From positions 1 to 10,445 of the forward strand of contig SPBV01000050.1 of assembly GCA_004525885.1 (NCBI GenBank): a DNA stretch of 10,445 bases. The letters run 5' to 3'. The notes below the pieces were generated by a model that saw only the letters and a list, made by a program, of their open reading frames with translations, searched no databases and had not been told where the DNA came from. The DNA comes from Nitrosomonadales bacterium. Lineage in GTDB: Bacteria > Pseudomonadota > Gammaproteobacteria > Burkholderiales > Nitrosomonadaceae. Of the stretch, positions 7,304-10,445 are shown piece after piece. The position numbers were made by a program, and so were the translations under genes. Each line of letters starts with the position of its first letter. Within the stretch, counting starts at the first letter, position 1.

Positions 7304-8008
7304 TTACCAGGATGGTGGTGAGATACAAAAGCGTACAGCAAATTTAATTGCAAGCTCATCAAAAGCATCCACATCATTACAAAAACGCCTGTACGCGAAC
7401 AACATACTCCACATTTCTTGAATTCCAGTAGTGTCATTAGCCGCCTTTTCTAAACTAGATATAAAGCTGTCAATACCTGATACCTCTGGCCTTGTTTCAT
7501 CAAGAGGTAAATTTTCAAAAAACTCAGCAAGCTCCTTAAGCCCATTAGTATCAGCACCATTTACGTTTGAAAAATTTAGCATGGCGCCCCTAGAGGAAAC
7601 GCACGCTTTCTGTACTAAAATAATATTAGGCAAAGAGCCACGTACGATTTTTTGAGGCATTTCAAAAACAACGCGTTCGGGAACTATTTGTACCCCTTTC
7701 TGAGGAACATTGACAGAAATAGGCGTACCAAAGGTCTCCTCATACCGCCTATTAAGACTACTAAAATCATCCAACTGGTTAGTTCCTAAATATAAATAGG
7801 CCAACATCTGCCAACTAGGCTCTTTAACCAGATCAGATTCTACAGCCTGCTCAAGTTTCTTAATCGCCATCTCAATCTCGTTAGTAGCCTGACTGAGTAA
7901 CTCTTTGATGTTAGAAGGTAAATCTTCAAAATTAATCGAGCTCTCAGGACCAGAAGACCAACCTTCTGTCACTGTAAAATCAAGGTTTAATATATTTTCA
8001 TCATCCAT
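7304..8008 (-). CDS. STAS-like protein with duplicated helical repeat modules, function unknown
   Basis: A 234-aa protein with no signal peptide or membrane segment, so probably cytosolic. It is built symmetrically: an acidic N terminus (MDDENILNLDFTV), helical module 1 (about 30-97) with the pattern W-x-M-L-x6-7-Y/F near W66, a central alpha/beta segment (about 107-170) reminiscent of a STAS fold (GAMLNFSNVNGADTNGLKEL), and helical module 2 (about 178-234) repeating the pattern from W200 and ending FCISPPSW. The two modules look like an internal duplication. I recall similar STAS-domain proteins of betaproteobacteria with this SPP-W ending, of unassigned role; anti-sigma or partner binding is only a guess from the fold. 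No clear Shine-Dalgarno precedes ATG 8008; an in-frame stop lies about 20 codons upstream, and no nearer Met fits. After TAA (7304-7306) the frame stays open for about 30 codons, so a slightly longer ancestral C terminus is possible. It lies 96 bases after spoT on the same strand and may be co-transcribed. Confidence 0.75.
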   Translation of the reverse strand: MDDENILNLDFTVTEGWSSGPESSINFEDLPSNIKELLSQATNEIEMAIKKLEQAVESDLVKEPSWQMLAYLYLGTNQLDDFSSLNRRYEETFGTPISVNVPQKGVQIVPERVVFEMPQKIVRGSLPNIILVQKACVSSRGAMLNFSNVNGADTNGLKELAEFFENLPLDETRPEVSGIDSFISSLEKAANDTTGIQEMWSMLFAYRRFCNDVDAFDELAIKFAVRFCISPPSW

Positions 8009-8104
8009 AGCAGTACAAATTATGACAGATATTCCGGTTGTTTTGTATAACTCCTACTTCGGCATCTTCTAACACATACTGAATAAAAAGAATGTAGTTA
8101 CAGG

Positions 8105-10288
8105 TCATCCTCTCACTCGGGTAATTCTTGCCACTTCGCGAATATGTCTCAGACTACGCATTAACTGCGCAAGATGCTGACGGTTACTAACCTGTAGGGT
8201 AAAATGTATAGTGGTATGGGCACCATCACCTTCCATCGAAATATTGTCAATATTAGATCCAGCTTCAGCAATACCTGCGGCAACCCTAGCTAACACACCA
8301 CGCTGATTTGCGACTACCATTTTGATGCTAACTTCGAAAAGTTTAGTTATATCTTGGCTCCATGTTACGTCCAACCAATTGCTCTTATTATTGCGGTTTT
8401 TAGAAATTGATGAACAATCATGTATATGAATCACTAGTCCCTGATTTTTCTTAATAAACCCAACAATAGGATCACCTGGAATCGGGTGACAACATTTTGC
8501 AAATTGTACCGCCACACCCTCAGTCCCAAGAATAGCAATAGCATCATTTACCCCGCTTGACCTAAAAATAAGCTCTCCAGGTTTCGCCAAGCGCTTTGCA
8601 ACTATAGCCGGCAAATGCTTCCCTAGTCCCAGCTCTGTTAGTAACTCTTGTTTTGATTTAGCACCGCTTTCCCGTACAAGTTTCTCCCACTGAACAGTAC
8701 TTATAGTTTGTGGATCAACATTAAATGATAACAATGCTTGATTTAGCATACGTTTCCCGAGTTCGGCAGACTCTTCGAATTGCATAGTCTTTAAAAAAGA
8801 TCGAATATGAGTACGTGCTTTACCAGTGACCACGTAAGTAAGCCATGCAGGGTTAGGTCCTGCATGTGATGACGTAATAATCTCAACGCGATCTCCACTT
8901 CTGAGTTTCGTTCGTAGGGACGAATTCTCTCCATTAATTTTTACAGCCACGCAGCAATTACCGATGTCGGTATGAACAGCATATGCAAAATCTACAGCTG
9001 TTGAATCTTTTGGCAACATCAGAATTTTTCCCTGAGGGGTGCATACGTAAACTTCTCCTGGAAATAGATCAACTTTAAGGTGCTCTAGAAATTCAGATGA
9101 ATCTTCAGTATCACTAAGGGTTTCCAACAAGCTCTGTAACCACTGGTGAGTTCTCAAATGCATATCACCTAAATCGGAATCGGAACTCTTATATAACCAG
9201 TGTGAAGCAACGCCAGATTCGGCAATCCGATGCATCTCAGCAGTACGAATCTGCACTTCAAGAGGAGTGCCATATGGCCCTAATAGGGTGCTGTGCAATG
9301 ACTGGTATCCGTTTGCCTTAGGAATAGCAATATAGTCTTTAAATTTCCCAGGAATAGGGTTATACAAACCATGTAGTGCACCAAGTGCAACATAGCACGA
9401 AGGTATATCCTTTACGACCACACGAAAACCATAAATGTCAAATATCTCGGAAAATGTGAGGTGCTTCTCTACCATCTTCTTGTAGATGCTATAGAGCTGC
9501 TTTTCTCGCCCGTTCACTTTTGTATCGATCCCTGCTTCGTGCAAGCATTGCTTGATCGCTTCAAGAATTTTCTTTAATATTTCTCGTCGATTACCACGAA
9601 CTGCCTTAGTTGCTTTAGCCAAAACCTTGTAGCGTGTCGGAAAAAGGTTATGGAAGCTGAGTTCTTGCAACTCCTGATAGATATTGTTTAGACCTAGCCG
9701 GTTAGCAATGGGCGCATAAATCTCCATCGTTTCACGTGCTGTACGACGCCTTTTATCAAGCCTCATTACTTCTAGCGTTCGCATATTATGAAGCCGATCC
9801 GCTAACTTGATGAGTATGACACGTACATCACGTGCCATTGCCAGTAGCATCTTGCGAAAATTTTCCGCCTGAGCATCCATATGAGTCTGGAACTCAATCT
9901 TATCAAGCTTAGAAACGCCATCCACTAAATCCGCTACTGCTTTCCCGAATCTATCGCTGATTTCAGATTTAGAAATGTGGGTATCTTCCATTACATCATG
10001 AAGCAAAGCTGCGGTTAGTGTCTGAGTATCTAAATGCAGCTTACCAAGTATGCTAGCTACCGCTAGAGGATGGAAAATGTAAGGCTCACCAGATTCTCGG
10101 TATTGCCCAGAATGGGCACTTTGGCTAAAAAGATAAGCATTTTGAAGCTGAGAAATATCTTCCGGCTTTAGATAACCGGCTAATTCATGGAACAACAATT
10201 CCGCCTCAGAGATAGAAGCAGAGGAATCCGACTGGCTTTTTGCACGCACAGGAATTTCCTTAGTTTTCTGCCTCTCCAATTGACTCAT
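8105..10288 (-). CDS. spoT: Bifunctional (p)ppGpp synthetase/hydrolase
   Basis: A SpoT/Rel enzyme that makes and degrades the stringent-response alarmone. Its 727 aa are of typical length. Domains: HD hydrolase (about 50-200) with FHP (His73), LLHDVMEDT (His97-Asp98) and ADRLHNMR (Asp164, Asn168), all retained, so hydrolase activity is expected. The synthetase domain (about 250-365) carries YGFRVVV, KFKDYIAIPKANGYQSLH (315-332) and EVQIRT (Glu344). The basic KFKD at 315-318 is of the RxKD class seen in bifunctional or SpoT enzymes, not the acidic class of monofunctional RelA. TGS domain (about 405-470, DLFPGEVYVCTPQG), the cysteine-bearing segment (Cys599-Cys600, HIHDC 621-625), and a C-terminal ACT domain (about 651-727, QRGVLARVAAGIAEAG) follow. 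ATG 10288 is preferred although no strong Shine-Dalgarno is visible, because an upstream ATG frame ends at TAG within eight codons. It follows rpoZ by 64 bases, the usual proteobacterial order, implying co-transcription. Confidence 0.96.
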   Translation of the reverse strand: MSQLERQKTKEIPVRAKSQSDSSASISEAELLFHELAGYLKPEDISQLQNAYLFSQSAHSGQYRESGEPYIFHPLAVASILGKLHLDTQTLTAALLHDVMEDTHISKSEISDRFGKAVADLVDGVSKLDKIEFQTHMDAQAENFRKMLLAMARDVRVILIKLADRLHNMRTLEVMRLDKRRRTARETMEIYAPIANRLGLNNIYQELQELSFHNLFPTRYKVLAKATKAVRGNRREILKKILEAIKQCLHEAGIDTKVNGREKQLYSIYKKMVEKHLTFSEIFDIYGFRVVVKDIPSCYVALGALHGLYNPIPGKFKDYIAIPKANGYQSLHSTLLGPYGTPLEVQIRTAEMHRIAESGVASHWLYKSSDSDLGDMHLRTHQWLQSLLETLSDTEDSSEFLEHLKVDLFPGEVYVCTPQGKILMLPKDSTAVDFAYAVHTDIGNCCVAVKINGENSSLRTKLRSGDRVEIITSSHAGPNPAWLTYVVTGKARTHIRSFLKTMQFEESAELGKRMLNQALLSFNVDPQTISTVQWEKLVRESGAKSKQELLTELGLGKHLPAIVAKRLAKPGELIFRSSGVNDAIAILGTEGVAVQFAKCCHPIPGDPIVGFIKKNQGLVIHIHDCSSISKNRNNKSNWLDVTWSQDITKLFEVSIKMVVANQRGVLARVAAGIAEAGSNIDNISMEGDGAHTTIHFTLQVSNRQHLAQLMRSLRHIREVARITRVRG

Positions 10289-10302
10289 AATGTAGGCTAA
10301 AT

Positions 10303-10330
10303 GAGACGGGGAACACTCATGCAGCGTCTC
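10303..10330. repeat. Inverted repeat in the rpoZ-spoT spacer
   Basis: GAGACG (10303-10308) and CGTCTC (10325-10330) are perfect 6-base arms separated by 16 bases. They occupy most of the 64-base spacer between the rpoZ stop and the spoT start, on the - strand transcript. No T tract follows, so it does not look like an intrinsic terminator. It might modulate spoT expression or processing of the rpoZ-spoT transcript; that is inference only. Confidence 0.3.
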
Positions 10331-10352
10331 TATATATTTGGATTGTGTAAAG

Positions 10353-10445
10353 CTAGATAGACCCCATGTTGAGAATTTCCAGCCCTATTTTCCCCTGAGC
10401 CAGCTCGCGCAAGGCAATTACTGTAGGCTTATCTCTCGTAGACTC
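10353..10445 (-). CDS. rpoZ: RNA polymerase omega subunit, C-terminal 30 residues (partial)
   Basis: Reading the - strand from the window edge gives an open frame of 30 codons ending in TAG (10353-10355). The core KPTVIALRELAQGKIGLEIL matches the conserved C-terminal segment of RpoZ in betaproteobacteria, where T-V-x-A-L-R-E-[IL]-A-x-G-K-[IV]-G is characteristic. Omega is a small cytoplasmic subunit that helps assemble the beta' subunit, and it takes part in ppGpp binding in E. coli. The N-terminal part lies beyond the window. The position directly before spoT is the canonical gene order and supports the call despite the short fragment. Confidence 0.9.
   Translation of the reverse strand, partial: ESTRDKPTVIALRELAQGKIGLEILNMGSI

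Overview
The window reads as a chromosomal segment of a moderately AT-rich betaproteobacterium. The best pointers are the rpoZ-spoT gene pair at the right end, the sequence of the RpoZ tail, a bifunctional SpoT/Rel protein, and a tandem-repeat STAS-like protein of a type I associate with betaproteobacteria. A Nitrosomonas-like (Nitrosomonadales) source is my best guess from recall of family sequences, not a demonstrated assignment.

Layout from left to right: (i) the 3' half of metH (cobalamin-dependent methionine synthase, + strand) ends at 1840. (ii) A 612-base AT-rich gap (1841-2452) has no gene but several dyads, including a 15-bp imperfect inverted repeat that frames about 174 bases, and a hairpin that abuts the next Shine-Dalgarno sequence. 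(iii) A three-gene + strand cassette covers 2453-7159: a membrane-anchored FMN/[3Fe-4S] glutamate-synthase-like protein, an acetolactate-synthase-like ThDP enzyme, and an aldehyde dehydrogenase. The first gene is broken by one in-frame TAA. The second is wrecked by about seven frameshifts and three stops. The third is intact. (iv) Convergent to this, on the - strand from 10445 down to 7304, lie the end of rpoZ, spoT, and a 234-aa STAS-like protein with duplicated helical modules.

The informative part is the cassette. When the frames of the middle gene are stitched, it gives a continuous 551-codon reading frame that starts at 4095 behind a good ribosome site. It ends in an ATGA overlap with the dehydrogenase, and the frameshifts sum to zero. 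The three genes therefore once formed an operon. I recall this same trio recurring in other proteobacteria without an assigned pathway. Here it is caught partway through decay: the ThDP enzyme is long dead, the glutamate-synthase-like gene was recently hit, and the dehydrogenase is still apparently functional.

The flanking genes are housekeeping: methionine/one-carbon metabolism on the left, and RNA polymerase omega and (p)ppGpp control on the right. I see no tRNA, rRNA, CRISPR array or recognisable transposase gene.
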